From Brachynemurus nebulosus (lineage: Eukaryota; Arthropoda; Insecta; Neuroptera; Myrmeleontidae): DNA of 64,000 nucleotides. The stretch is taken from positions 32,214,413-32,278,412 of the forward strand of contig JAPWDM010000007.1 in assembly GCA_035578155.1 (NCBI GenBank). Direction: 5' to 3'. Within the stretch, counting starts at the first letter, position 1. Each line of letters starts with the position of its first letter. This document shows positions 16,662 through 30,561 of this stretch, piece by piece. Position numbers and translations under genes: made by a program. The notes under the pieces are model-generated. The model had not been told where the DNA came from. It searched no databases and saw nothing but the letters and a program-made list of their open reading frames with translations.

Positions 16662-18805
16662 TAGGCTATTGACTATGTACAAAAAAACAGGGGGAAAAGG
16701 AACTAATTTGTAACAGGTGTTTTATTGGTTCATATGTTCAGTTGTACCCCAAAGATGATAAATTCACAAAGTGCTATTAAATTTAGGCGTGCGTTTTTAC
16801 GAACGGCGTAAACTTATCGACGCTTACGTTTTTTAACTATAACTCAAAAACTATGCATTTTTCGTAAATACACATACCTAATATGAGTTTTTGCAGAGAA
16901 TTAAATTTCCTATCGAAATGGCACTTTATGAACTCAAAAAGCTTTTTTCTCAACAAAATAAGTCAAAACAATTATTTAAAAAAAGCTCAAATTTTTTAAT
17001 TTTTCTTTTTTTTTTAAATTGTTGAGTAGTACTTTTTTCTGAGTGAATTTAGGTATAGGGATTAGTTCACAAAAAAGAAAGCTGATGTAATTCCCGTCAG
17101 AATGGTGACCGATCAAAATATTTTCGATAAAAACCGGCTGAGATACAGTCGTTCAAATTTACCTACTTTTTTACAATTTTATTTCTTTTGACTTTTATAC
17201 CATATTATTTGAAATTTTTACACAAAAATATTATTTTTATTGAGTACAAAAATTATTTCTGCTTTACCAGAGGTAACGATAAAAGTGATAACGATAAAAT
17301 TTTGATATTCATATGATCTTAGGTATAAAAAAAAAAACTTTAATATTGTACTAATTTATAGTTCTGTACCTATTATTTGTACTATTTGTACCTATTATTT
17401 GTATTACTGTATATTTAAAGTTACATGTACCTATTATATTTCTCTCATAATGTTTTCAAATTCAATATCAATATCTTCATCAACATCGTTTTGGACATCC
17501 TTTTCTGTCATTTCTGGAATATCCGCATTTTCACAATTTAGGCCCATACATTCTTTGCAGAACATGGAGCAGCTAATTCCTATAATTTTCTACAGCCGCA
17601 ATTTACGTAATAGAATTAAATCGTAATTTCTCTTTATGGCATTAAGGCCAACACTTTAGGTAGTTCTCGGTTACAACTTTTTCAAAAATTATCAAAAAGC
17701 ACAAAATTTTCTCTAACCAATTTCCCACTAACTTCTGATGCCACTAAATATCACGGTTTAAGGACGTACCACCAAATTCAACAGTGGGAAGGAAATATTT
17801 CAAATCCATTTGAGTGGGGTTGGCAAAAATCTAAAAATGGATTAGTGCCAATTAAAACAACAAAACCTTCTGCACTGCAGAATTTACTGGAACAAATAGC
17901 TTAGGGGTGTATAAAAGGTTGTCACGGAAATTGCAGCTGTAGAAAATTAGGAATTAGCTGCAAAGAATTTATTTGCGAAAATGCAGATGTTCCAGAAAAT
18001 TGTGAAAATGCGGATGTTCCAGAAATTACAGAAGGAGATGTCCAAAACGATGTTAATGAAGATATTGATATTGAATTTGAAAACATTATGAGAGAAATAT
18101 AATAGGTACATTTAATTTTTTTTTAAAAATAGAACTGTAATTTAGTACAATATTAAAGTTTCTATTTATACCTAAGATCATATGAATATCAAAATTTTTA
18201 GCAAATAATGCAGATAAAGCAGAAATAATTTTTCTACTCAATAAAAATAATTTTTGCGTGTAAAAATTACAAATAAAATGGTATAAAAGTCAAAAGTAAT
18301 AAAATTGTAAAAAAGTAGGTAACTTTGAACGACTGTATCTCAGCCGGTTGTTATCGAAAATAGTTTTATCGGTCACCATTCTGACGGGAATTACATCAGC
18401 TTTCTTTCTTGTGAACCAATCCCTATACCTAAATTCATTCAGAAAAAAGTACTACTCAAAAATTTAAAAGAAAAGAAAAATTGAAAAATTTGAGCTTTTC
18501 TTTAAAAAGTTTTTTTGACTTATTTTGTTGAGAAAAAAGTTTTTTGACTTCATAAAGTGCCATTTCGATAAGAAATTTAATTATCTACAAAAAATCATAT
18601 CATGTGTATTTACGACAAATGCATAGTTTTTGAGTTATAGTTAAAAAACGTAAGCGTCGATAAGTTTACGCCGTTCGTAAAAACGCACGCCTAAATTTAA
18701 TAGCACTTTGTGAATTTATCATCTTTGGGGTACAATTGAGCATATGAAACAATAAAACACCTGTTACGAATTAGTTCCTTATTCAACTACATAGTCAATA
18801 GCCTA
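16662..18805. mobile_element. Composite foldback transposon with ~0.85-kb inverted arms
   Basis: The tips are TAGGCTATTGACTATGTA and its inverse, flanked by ATG on both sides (16659-16661 and 18806-18808). The sister copy of the host repeat has the empty site AAGTTATGAATTAATG at 21665-21680, which proves insertion with a 3-bp TSD. The arms pair from the tips to about 17570 and back from about 17965. They include the 3' part of a coding region, so the element arose by inverted duplication. I cannot assign the superfamily. Confidence 0.85.
17620..18102 (+). pseudogene. Broken cysteine-rich (CXC-like) transposon-associated ORF
   Basis: The frame is open from 17620 to a TAG at 17902, then on to TAA at 18100. 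Before the TAG it contains TSDATKYHGLRTYHQIQQWE, ...FEWGW and a Leu/Pro-rich segment. After it come CIKGCHGNCSCRK, GISCKEF, a repeated NADVPE motif and an acidic tail. The order SDAxKYHxLRxYxQVQxW, WGW, then a C-rich cluster is one I associate with uncharacterised insect and cnidarian transposon-linked proteins with a tesmin/TSO1-like CXC motif. The N-terminus and any catalytic domain are missing. The acidic 3' end is present again, inverted, at about 17405-17570. Non-functional as it stands. Confidence 0.6.
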
Positions 18806-18967
18806 ATGAATTAATGAACAATTAAAAGGTTTTAATTTGATTATTCTTTCTAAACTAAATGATGTTTGTTAATATTTAATTTACTTCCAATGTATTTTAC
18901 GAAAACTTTGAACAGAAAATGCCGGAACCAATCAACGCTCAGCACACATGTCACGACTCTATTTATT

Positions 18968-20058
18968 AAGGAGTCTCCACATTCTCGCCGAGGTTGGACG
19001 AGGTTCCTCGTCGAGTTCCTCGCTGAGATTGGCTCATTGTCAGCTATATGAATAGCATTAACCCTAGAATCATACGTTGGTCTACGAGTCAAGTTAATCA
19101 TACATCGGCGTCGTTTCGACGAATGGACTTTTTACGGGGAGTTTTAGAGTTTATTTGCAAAAAATATTTTTTTTACCTAACAATACTACAAAAGCGAACA
19201 AAATATTTAAAAAAAATTGGATCTGTAAAAATTTCTTAATATAAATATTTTTAATCTTTTTATCAAAGCATATTTTCACTATAAAAATTAAAAAATAGAT
19301 AAATACATCAGTTGTATCATAAAACATGTCTTTCAAATAATTAATTTATGAATCATTATGAGTCAGTGGACATGTGCGATTTTACAGAATGTGAAATTTC
19401 TCAGTCATAAATATCCCTATAGATATGTAATTATTTCCCCATTAGGCACATTTGTAAATTTTCTAAAATTTGTTAGTAATTTTTAGAATAAGATCTGAAA
19501 AAATAATAAAAATTAAAATATTTTCCACAAAATAAATTGTTAACCTTTTATTAAGTCACTTGAAACGCATTCTTTAGTTTTCGATTCAATATATTAAAAC
19601 TTCAGTATTATGTCGTCTCTATAAGACAAACAGCTGTAATCATCTTTCATATTATCATAAACATTGAATAAATTAATTATAACATCCATAACTTTAATAA
19701 ATTTTAGAAAAATTGGGAAAACTTTTATATGTGGAGTACAAAATCTTTAAAAAAAAATATAAGTTAATCATACATCGTCGTCCTTTTGACGAACACTATT
19801 TCAGTATAAAAAAAACGACAATAGCTATAAACAAAATTTATACGTCTTATGTGTTATAATAACAAATAAATTAGATAACAGAAGTTTCACAGCAAGCAGG
19901 TACCGACAAGTTGTAGTATTGGAGCAGGTAAAGAAGTTCGTTCGTCGTTTTGACGAGTACGTATGATTCTAGGGTTAAAACACCAACCGCGAGACACAAC
20001 GAAATGACCCTCTACATTCTCGTTTCGTCCAACCTCGGCGAGAATGTGGAGACTCCTT
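18968..20058. mobile_element. Small TIR MITE split by a piggyBac-like element
   Basis: The ends read AAGGAGTCTCCACATTCTCG inward, continuing CCGAGGTTGGACGA, with the inverse at 20018-20058. Without the 19062-19974 insertion it would be about 175 bp. TTAA-like bases flank it, but I cannot fix its own TSD. Confidence 0.7.
19062..19974. mobile_element. piggyBac-like non-autonomous element, 913 bp
   Basis: It starts CCCTAGAATCATACG and ends CGTATGATTCTAGGG, flanked on both sides by TTAA (19058-19061 and 19975-19978). The CCCTAGAA tip and TTAA target are diagnostic of the piggyBac superfamily. A subterminal block with AAGTTAATCATACATCG recurs inside at about 19762. No transposase ORF remains. Confidence 0.85.
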
Positions 20059-20589
20059 TAAATATTACAGCACAAATGAGACAGATCAAGCCTACGTACC
20101 AAAAAGTGTGATTCGAAAGTTGCAATAAGTAGCAATTTGTACTGCTAACTGGTTAGTCGTCCATCGACTCTTCAAGCGAACACTTGCATTGTTAAGTTGT
20201 GGCCACAGTGGTGGCTGTTCATTGTTACATTATTAGTAGCAGGTACATGCATAGGGTTGTTCGACTATACGTATGCATTTCCACCTCGGACCACCGCTGC
20301 ATACATACAGAGTATTAACACACACAAACATCCACTACCTTACACATACCAACATAAACTCTAAATACGTATATAACCTTCCACCTCTCTGCCAAGTCTG
20401 ATGACGTAAAATTCTGATTACAGTCGGGATGCTTACTATTAAACAGTAGTTTGGCCCCTTGTATTACAGTTTCTATTGGGACATCTGGTGAAGTTGACAG
20501 GTACTTATTAATATCGGCACATAGACATCTTTGTTAATGTTGGTCGCACATTAGTAGTGTACTCTATTAACCTTCTGTAATATTTTACA
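20059..20589. repeat. Repeat block shared with 23525-23684 and 24443-24738
   Basis: 20069-20461 matches 23580-23684 joined to 24451-24738, in which the element at 23685-24442 is inserted. Shared blocks include GACAGATCAAGCC, AAGTTGTGGCCACAGTGGT and TAGTTTGGCCCCTTG. The last resembles the end of hAT-like family N, so this may be the distal half of another N-related element. The remaining 128 bp show nothing. Confidence 0.55.
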
Positions 20590-20598
20590 TTCCATGAT

Positions 20599-21471
20599 AC
20601 TGCTATATAGTTAGCAGTCGAAAAATTTCTTTTAAATTGAAAATACGTTTGTTCGATTGGGAATCATTTGGGAAAATTTAGGAGTATAATTTTTTTATTT
20701 AGGACATTATAGTTAATGAGTAATTAATTAGTCTTTTTTTAGCGTATAGTTAGCAGACATGAAAATAAAAAATATTTAATTTTACGTTATTTGATAGTAA
20801 ACAGTTTGGGAAGAACATTAAAATTAATCACACCATTTGGGAATTCATAATTAATTAATTATGCCGATTTTTCTGTTTACGATTTTACATGTACAATATA
20901 TTTAATAACTGACGCCACTGACTAATATAGCGGCAAAATTAAAACACTTTTATATGTTAAAATTATGAATTATTTTTCGAACTGTACTTCATTAGTATGT
21001 TGTATATTTACATTTTACATAATTTTATTGACGGAAAGTATGAATTGAAAAGTTATGTTATAATATACAACATACTAATGAAGTACAATTCGAAAAATAA
21101 TTCATAATTTTAACATACAAAAGTGTTTGAATTTTGCCGCCATATTAGTCAGTGGCGTCAGTCATTAAATATATTGTACATGTAAAATCGTAAACAGAAA
21201 AATCGGCATAATTAATTAATTATGAATTCCCAAATGGTGTGATTAATTTTAATGTTCTTCCCAAACTATTTACTATCAAATAACGTAAAATTAAATATTT
21301 TTTATTTTCATGTCTGCTAACTATACGCTAAAAAAAGACTAATTAATTACTCACTAATTATAATGTCCTAAATAAAAAAATTATATTCCTAAATTTTCCC
21401 AAATGATTCCCAATCGAATAAAAGTATTTTCAATTTAAAAGAAATTTTTTAACTGCCAACTATATGGCAGT
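20599..21471. mobile_element. Mutator-like foldback element with 9-bp TSD
   Basis: Nearly perfect palindrome: two ~410-bp arms around a loop of about 45 bp near 21035. The tips are ACTGCTATATAGTTAGCAGT and, from the other end, ACTGCCATATAGTTGGCAGT. The flanks are TTCCATGAT on both sides (20590-20598 and 21472-21480). Long TIRs plus a 9-bp TSD are the hallmark of Mutator-like elements. There is no ORF. Confidence 0.85.
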
Positions 21472-21945
21472 TTCCATGATTTTACACAACTTGTGTTTCT
21501 GTGAATTTTAAATTTAACGTTAGATTGTGTGTATACTGTATTCGTCAATAGAGTCCCTATAATAAATAGAATCGTGACATGTCATCCATTTTCTGTCCAA
21601 AACAGAGCGGGAAGCTTCAAAATTAATTATCACATGTTTGAGTAAATATTTTTGAGTACATAATAAGTTATGAATTAATGAACAATTAAACATTTTTAAT
21701 TTAATTATACTTTCTAGGTTAACTTTTAAATGATTAAGACGAGTTAATTCGTCCTGTAATATGGCGGCTCAAAATGCTGCTATATGTATACATATTCACT
21801 GGTACAGGTGCTGCCATCTGCGACAATACGGTATAATTCTAAATAATGTTCAATTTTATCAACATAGTTTAGTATAATTTATTTTTTTAAATTCCCAGGG
21901 TTCACTTTTTTAATGTTGGAATCTTTGATTTTTTTTCTTTTTCAT

Positions 21946-22283
21946 CATAGAACACTAGAAGCCAACTAATATCAACGAAGTGTAGCTTGCTTGGAGCTCT
22001 TTGTAGGCCTGTGACAGCTTTAGTCATGTAGTCAGTCGCTGTCCGTCACCGAACCCACAGTGCATTGTATTACATTGTTAGATATTGTTAGTTGAACAGC
22101 ACACATTTCTCTCTCTGGTAATACGTGTGTTGTAGTAGTGTTTGTAAATACGCACACAGACGCAACCATTAAACCAATACCACTGCAAACAGTGTGTATC
22201 TCCCCCAAAAGAGTGGGGAAATTTTACGTCACCCACTGGCGACAAGTGGAACAGTGTAATTTGGTTACTAGCATGGTCCCTTG
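21946..22283 (+). mobile_element. hAT-like non-autonomous element N, copy 2 (short)
   Basis: It starts CATAGAACACTAGAAGCC and ends CATGGTCCCTTG, with perfect 8-bp TSDs TTTTTCAT (21938-21945 and 22284-22291). At 338 bp it lacks the nested element P found in copies 1 and 3. Confidence 0.85.
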
Positions 22284-22511
22284 TTTTTCATTTTTGTAGC
22301 CTTATCTACTGTACTTATTACGTGGCAGTAAAAAGTCCGGCATTTTAAGACAAAAAAATGTTACCATATGGTTTGTTTAAAAGAGTTAATCTAAATGATT
22401 TTTGTTAATATTTAATTTATTTCTAATGTATTTTATGCAAACTTTGAAGAAAAAAATGCCGGAACAACCAATCAGCGTTCAGCACACATGTCGACTGTAT
22501 TTATTATAGAG

Positions 22512-23517
22512 TAGGGATGTCGTTTTTTAATCGATAAATCGAGAAATCGATTAATCGGAAGTATGAAAACCGATTTTTAATCGATTATTGATTTTGAGAT
22601 CGATTCACACATCGATTTTTATTTTATGGAAATCGCGAAACGATTTTTTTTTCAAAACATAAATTGCTTTTCTATTTATACGTTGCTATTTATTTATTAA
22701 TTTAAATTTAAAGTTATTATCGGTACTACGATTATTATTATATAATCAAATGTCTATGCATCAAATCAAATTGACAACTGTACCATGTACAAAACAATAA
22801 AGTTTAGGCGGGAAATTTAAAAAAAAAACTTTCATAATTTTTTTTATCCCTTAATCTATAAAAAAAACTTTGTATGCAATTAAATAAAAACTTCTCAACA
22901 TTTAGTGCAATTTAGATAATATTTATACAATTATAAAGAAAGCAACGACAACTCTAAATGACTCATTCTCATAAATGCATTTCTTAGACAGAAAGATTGC
23001 TCTAAATGACTCATTCTCATGCTCTAAATCAACTCTAAATGACTCATTCTCATAAATGCATTTCTTAGACATATACATTAGATCTACTATCTAATATATT
23101 GAAAAAGGATAGTAGAAATTATAATATCTTTTATATGTGACAAAACTTTATTTTCGAAATGAGTCATTTTGTTTATATATAAATTTGACTTTAACATTTT
23201 TATATCAAATGAAAACAAAAATTGTCAATTTTGTTGTGATGTTGTGATTCATCTCTATATCATAGAATAAAATTCTAAAAAAATGTTGGTAATTAAGTAT
23301 GTACTCGCTTAATATTTTTCTTAAAAGATTTCGAAAGTTCATCTTTCTGAATTATAAATTTTTACTTAAAAATTACCGCTACTTTTGCAACAGCAAATTT
23401 GAATCGATTTCTTGGAATCGATTTTGAATACAATCGATAATTTAAGTATCGATTCTTTTGTTGGCAATTACGAATCGATTCAAAAATCGATTTTTTTTTA
23501 AAAAAACGACATCCCTA
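22512..23517. mobile_element. hAT-like non-autonomous element, 1006 bp
   Basis: The ends are TAGGGATGTCG and CGACATCCCTA, with perfect 8-bp TSDs TTATAGAG (22504-22511 and 23518-23525). The subterminal regions are packed with ATCGATT motifs in both orientations. The interior holds short direct repeats around AAATGACTCATTCTCAT (about 22950-23070). It resembles the smaller element at 56234-56712. No ORF. Confidence 0.9.
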
Positions 23518-23684
23518 TTATAGAGACTCTAATTCGTCAATGATTTGTCATGTATTCGTACTTCGTACTATGAGGAACACAGATGAGACAGATCAAGCCG
23601 ACGTACCAAAAAGTGTGATTCGAAAGTTGCAATAAGTAGCAATTTATACTGCTGACTGGTTAGTCGTCCATCGACTCTTCAAGC

Positions 23685-24442
23685 CAAGGGGACAAACTAG
23701 ATTGGTTTTGTGTCTGTTCCACTTGTAATGAGTTTGTGACGTACTCTGTTTGTGTACATACACACTGTTTGCAGTGTATTAGTTTGGTTTTTTGTAGTAG
23801 TATGTGTATTCACGCATACTACCTCACCACACGTATTACCAGAGAGAGCTGTTCAACGTGTTCAAGTAAAGCGGGTTCTACACGATGCTACGAACGTTCC
23901 TTCCAACGTTCGATCGAACGTTTGAGGCAATTAAGTTTGATAGTTGATGCGACGAACGTATCTGCTACACGGTGAATCGAATGTTTGATCCAATACGAAT
24001 GATGTGTTGGTACTCAGTCGACAACGCTGTTATCTGTCTGATGTTATCTCTAATGTTATACACTGATGTTGTCTCTCTTCACATGAACGAGTCGTGCGCA
24101 ACCAACACTGACCTTCAAACGTTCGAAGCATCCCTTTGACTCGGTGCAAGAATACCGACATCGAACGGGACACGACCAAATGCGAATGTTTGACGCTCGA
24201 CATTGGACACTCGTAGGTTCGAACAACGGCTACACGATGCTATGAACCATCCAACGTCGAATGTTGGAAGGTGTTCGTAGCATCGTGTAGCAGCGGCATA
24301 ACAATGGGTATATTGTTAATACAATGCAGTGCGAACTCGACGACGGTCAATAAGTGACTACATGCCTTAAGCTGTGACTGGTGTCAAATGACTCCGAGCG
24401 AATTACACTTTTTTTATGTTAGTTGGCTTCTAGTGTTTTATG
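23685..24442 (-). mobile_element. hAT-like non-autonomous element N, copy 3 (inverted)
   Basis: On the plus strand it starts CAAGGGGACAAACTAG and ends GGCTTCTAGTGTTTTATG, the inverse of copies 1 and 2. Perfect 8-bp TSDs CTTCAAGC flank it (23677-23684 and 24443-24450). The uninterrupted target is seen at about 20170. It contains element P copy 2. Confidence 0.85.
23871..24295. mobile_element. TIR element P, copy 2 (nested)
   Basis: It has the same inverted ends (CTACACGATGCTACGAAC) and nearly the same interior as 15534-15985. Confidence 0.75.
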
Positions 24443-24738
24443 CTTCAAGCGTACACTTGCATTGTTAAGTTGTGGCCACAGTGGTAGCTGTTCATTGTTA
24501 CATTATTAGTAGCAAGTACATGTATAGGGTTGTTCGACTATACGTATGCATTCTCACCTCGGACCACCGCTACGTACATACAGAGTATTAACACACACAC
24601 AAACATCCACTACCTTACACATACCAACATAAACTCTAAATACGTATATAACCTTCCACCTTCCTGCCAAGTCTGATGACGTAAAATCCTGATTACAGTC
24701 GGGATGCTAACTATCATAATAGTAGTTTGGCCCCTTGA

Positions 24739-25757
24739 TGAGGAATAAATTGTTTAACACAGTGACGGTCACAATCTATAATTAACGACAAAACGCTCAA
24801 TTGGTACACTATTTTTAAAGCTACTATACTTTATATGGAATTGTTGACGTTCTTCGACATGGTGTGTGAGTTAGTAAAATTTCACTTGACGTCTTATAAT
24901 GTCAATGACCGTCAAGGTGTTAAATAAATATACAGTATGTATGGTATGTATATTATATTGAATTTTTAATTTACTCATTATTAATTACTATTTAACAAGT
25001 GATAAATATTATTTATGGTGAAATGAGTGATAAAAAGTAATTAGTAAAGGCTGGTGACTTAGTTGATGATTTAAAAAAAAAAAAAAATTAAATCGTTGAA
25101 ATGGATTGATTATGTTGGTTAACCTGGTTTCAGAATGGTTTTTAGCTAGAAATGTGACTGATGTACATATACATACATATTTATGATCTACGATATTAAT
25201 CGTCAATATTTTGAAAACGAAGTATCTTGACTCAGTTGATGTAATTTTAAAGGAGTTCATTTGTTATATTATTATAAATATCGTATTTTAATGAAATATT
25301 TTATATTTTTATTTAGGAAAAAAAAAGTATTTGGTATAAGAAGGAACTTTAAATTTTGTTTTGTTTATATGAATTTGTTTGACATATTCATCATACATTG
25401 TACATAGTGTACATGGTGTACATAATGTACATACATACCTAGTTATTGTGTGAATGTGTAATATACATACAGTATAAAATAAATAAATATTACTCTGTTT
25501 TAATTTACATAGTGTGCAAAGGTGCAAAATATGTTATGCTTTTATTATTTTTTAATTATGTATGTTTTTAAATTCTTTGTAAAAAGGACTAGTTTTATTT
25601 ATGAAAGAGTATTTTTCGAAAATAGTGTCATATTTTCTACTGCTGTTGTAGGTCAGTGATCTGTAGTATGTATTTATTTTCAAACATTTATTTATTTATT
25701 TAAATATTATATTGACTTCGTATTTTTTATGATTTTTGTGAGAATTATGTTGATAAA
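24739..25757. other. AT-rich stretch upstream of Magi, no gene seen
   Basis: Short ORFs at 25009-25260 and 25309-25527 on the minus strand are low-complexity and not supported. There is a GTACAT-rich simple region near 25395-25435. Confidence 0.4.
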
Positions 25758-26300
25758 TGTTTCGGGTAAATTGTAGAGCACGTCAACATGCTGTAATTTC
25801 GATGTTTGCCGGGAAAAAGAAACAAATGCGGCCAAAAATTATTGTACTTAAAGAGTTAAAGGTCACATATTTTCATTAAAAATAATTGCGTTTTATTATC
25901 AATTATCCCACTTTAAAAGGGGTCAAAGTATATAGGTTAGGACAATTAAAAAACTAATTTTGATATACAAACAAATTTGCCTAGTATATATCAAATGGCC
26001 CCGCGTGAGCGGGGCCGCTTTACTCACTTGTGGTACGCATTGTTCTGTTATTTTTATCGTTTTCTATAAATAAATTATACAATAATTTGTTTGTCATTTA
26101 AAATGTGTCATTTTTGTCATTTTTGTCAATTTGTCATTTAACAAATTGTGAAAAATATTAATAAATTTGAGTTTTCCAAAGCAAAAATATGCTTCCGCGC
26201 TTTAAACTTTTCATAATTTAAAATTTCCACCACTATTGCTTCGTTTTTATCGATTAAAAAAAAATATCGCATGTTGACGTACTCTACAAATTTCCCGAGA
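25758..26300. mobile_element. TIR MITE upstream of Magi
   Basis: The inverted ends share GTAGAGYACGTCAACATG next to CGGGWAAATT (left about 25758-25800, right about 26255-26300). Inside is a GC-rich perfect hairpin, GGCCCCGC-GTGA-GCGGGGCC, near 25997-26016, conspicuous in this AT-rich setting. The element ends about 95 bp before the coding-exon acceptor of Magi, so it lies in its upstream intron or promoter. Confidence 0.6.
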
Positions 26301-26393
26301 TAATATTATACTGTTTAAATAAAAAAGGGAAAAAAATACATTAGATATTATTTTTATTTTCTATTTTTTATCTTATTTTTTTTTTTTTTTTAG

Positions 26394-26407
26394 TTTTATG
26401 AATTGCC
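26394..26407 (+). promoter_or_regulatory. Acceptor and overlapping upstream ATG before the Magi start
   Basis: A T-rich tract ending in TAG at 26391-26393 looks like a 3' splice site, implying a non-coding 5' exon further upstream. The exon then begins TTTTATGAATTGCC before the coding ATG. The ATG at 26398 opens a 12-codon frame that stops at 26434-26436, overlapping the true start. It could reduce or tune initiation. Confidence 0.45.
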
Positions 26408-29161
<2,754 letters not shown>

Positions 29162-30561
29162 AAGTGCCTTACTCGAATTAATGTATTTACATAAAAAATA
29201 ATTGAACATTGTATATTTTGGTTACAGTTTAAAGAAACTTTTATTTTTTTTTAGTATACACGAGTGCATTAAAAGTAAATTTTAATTTAGTTTCGGCAAT
29301 AAAAACTATCAGATGAGATTTTACCGTTAATGTGAATATTTTCGTATTTTTGCCATTTTACTTATTGTACTGAAGGCATCAAAAAAGGAAACTATTTTGT
29401 TTAAGAATAATGAAATTTTTTAGTATATGAAGTATGTTTTCGTACTTGATTTGTAATTCATTTTTGAATTTATTTATGCATTTAAATGTTTTATTAAATT
29501 AATAATGCTTTATTTACCGAAATGAATTATTGTAACAATTTCTTTTCTTTTTATTTTTATTTTTTTTTGTAAATTTTGAAAAAAAAAAAACGAACAAGAA
29601 CTGATTGTATTTTTTATTTTGTTTTAATGTAATTTTATGTAGAAGATAAAGGGTATAGGAAAATAAGATGCAGTATTTTTTATTTTATTTTATTTTTTTT
29701 TTAAATGGCTATAAAGTATTGTCTTATATTTAAAGTTAAAGTTATGTATGATACTTTGTTGTATACAACATGTTTATTTTATTTATTTTTTTTTTTTTTA
29801 TGTCGTTTGTATGAAACAATCTTTTAAATTTCCAGTTACTAAGTATAAAAGTATGTTTATAGGTATTTGGATTTTAGGTCAAGTCCGTTTTGATAAATAT
29901 CCCGCGGGATATGTTGTATGTAATAAACAATCAGGTATTGATATCCCTAGGCTACCAGCATATATACAAATCAGTGAGAATAATTCAAATACTGTCAGTA
30001 TCATTATGTGATTGCGGATTGTAGAGTAGATAAAATATTCTTACATAAGAAACAATGAGTGTATTCACATCATCGCTCCGATATCAATCATTGTACGTTC
30101 TCGATCCAATGTCGCTCTAATACCAATACGACTCAGATAATATTTTATCGGAGCGATATCATACTTGTATCGATAGTAAGAACACTTTTTTGATTCCACT
30201 CCGTTTCGTTTGCATTCAGTTGTTATGAAAAGATATTTGTATCGAACTGGGAGCGTACTGAGAGCGGCATTATAATGTGAATTGAGAACGAATATGTACC
30301 AGTATGGTATCAGCACTGTAATAAACACAACAACATTATATCGGAACGGGAGCGTACCGGTATTGGTACTATAGTGTGGATCGGGCCTTATATGTGTATA
30401 TAATTGGAGTGTATTTTTGTTTTGTATTTTTTTTTTTATATATTTTGTCAGTTTTATTACTAACAAACTGAATTGACAAAAAATTTTGATCATTACGTAC
30501 AAATTTATAGTAAACAGTGATTGTTTACTACCGCAATACAATCCATAAACATACATAGTAT
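29162..30561. other. Magi 3' UTR and downstream AT-rich DNA
   Basis: A possible poly(A) signal, AATAAA at 29298-29303, would give a ~140-nt 3' UTR. From about 30064 to 30390 there are repeated short motifs (GGAGCG..., GGTACGCTCCCG-type) typical of a decayed MITE. The ORFs here (29748-30011 plus strand, 30065-30556 minus strand) look spurious. Confidence 0.45.

Larger units (their letters stand above)
16529..18967. mobile_element. Palindromic MITE M, copy 1, split by a larger insertion
   Basis: The left end AGAGTCCCTATAATAAATAG with GTCGTGACATG is mirrored at the right by CACATGTCACGACTCTATTT. The middle is filled by the 16662-18805 element. Related copies lie at 21549-23535 (also interrupted) and, diverged and short, at 31965-32217 and 32334-32540. 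Confidence 0.7.
21549..23535. mobile_element. Palindromic MITE M, copy 2, with nested insertions
   Basis: The left end AGAGTCCCTATAATAAATAG and the right end TATTTATTATAGAGACTCTA match copy 1. It carries the empty site of the composite foldback element (21665-21680). It is itself interrupted by element N copy 2 (21946-22283) and a hAT-like element (22512-23517). A block with GATTAAGACGAGTTAA and GGCGGCTCAAAATGCTG is shared with 16160-16440. Confidence 0.65.

Noticed and set aside
30065..30556. 163-codon minus-strand ORF
   Set aside because: Composition is Tyr/Ile/Lys-rich with no domain, and it crosses repeated GGAGCG-type motifs of a decayed MITE.
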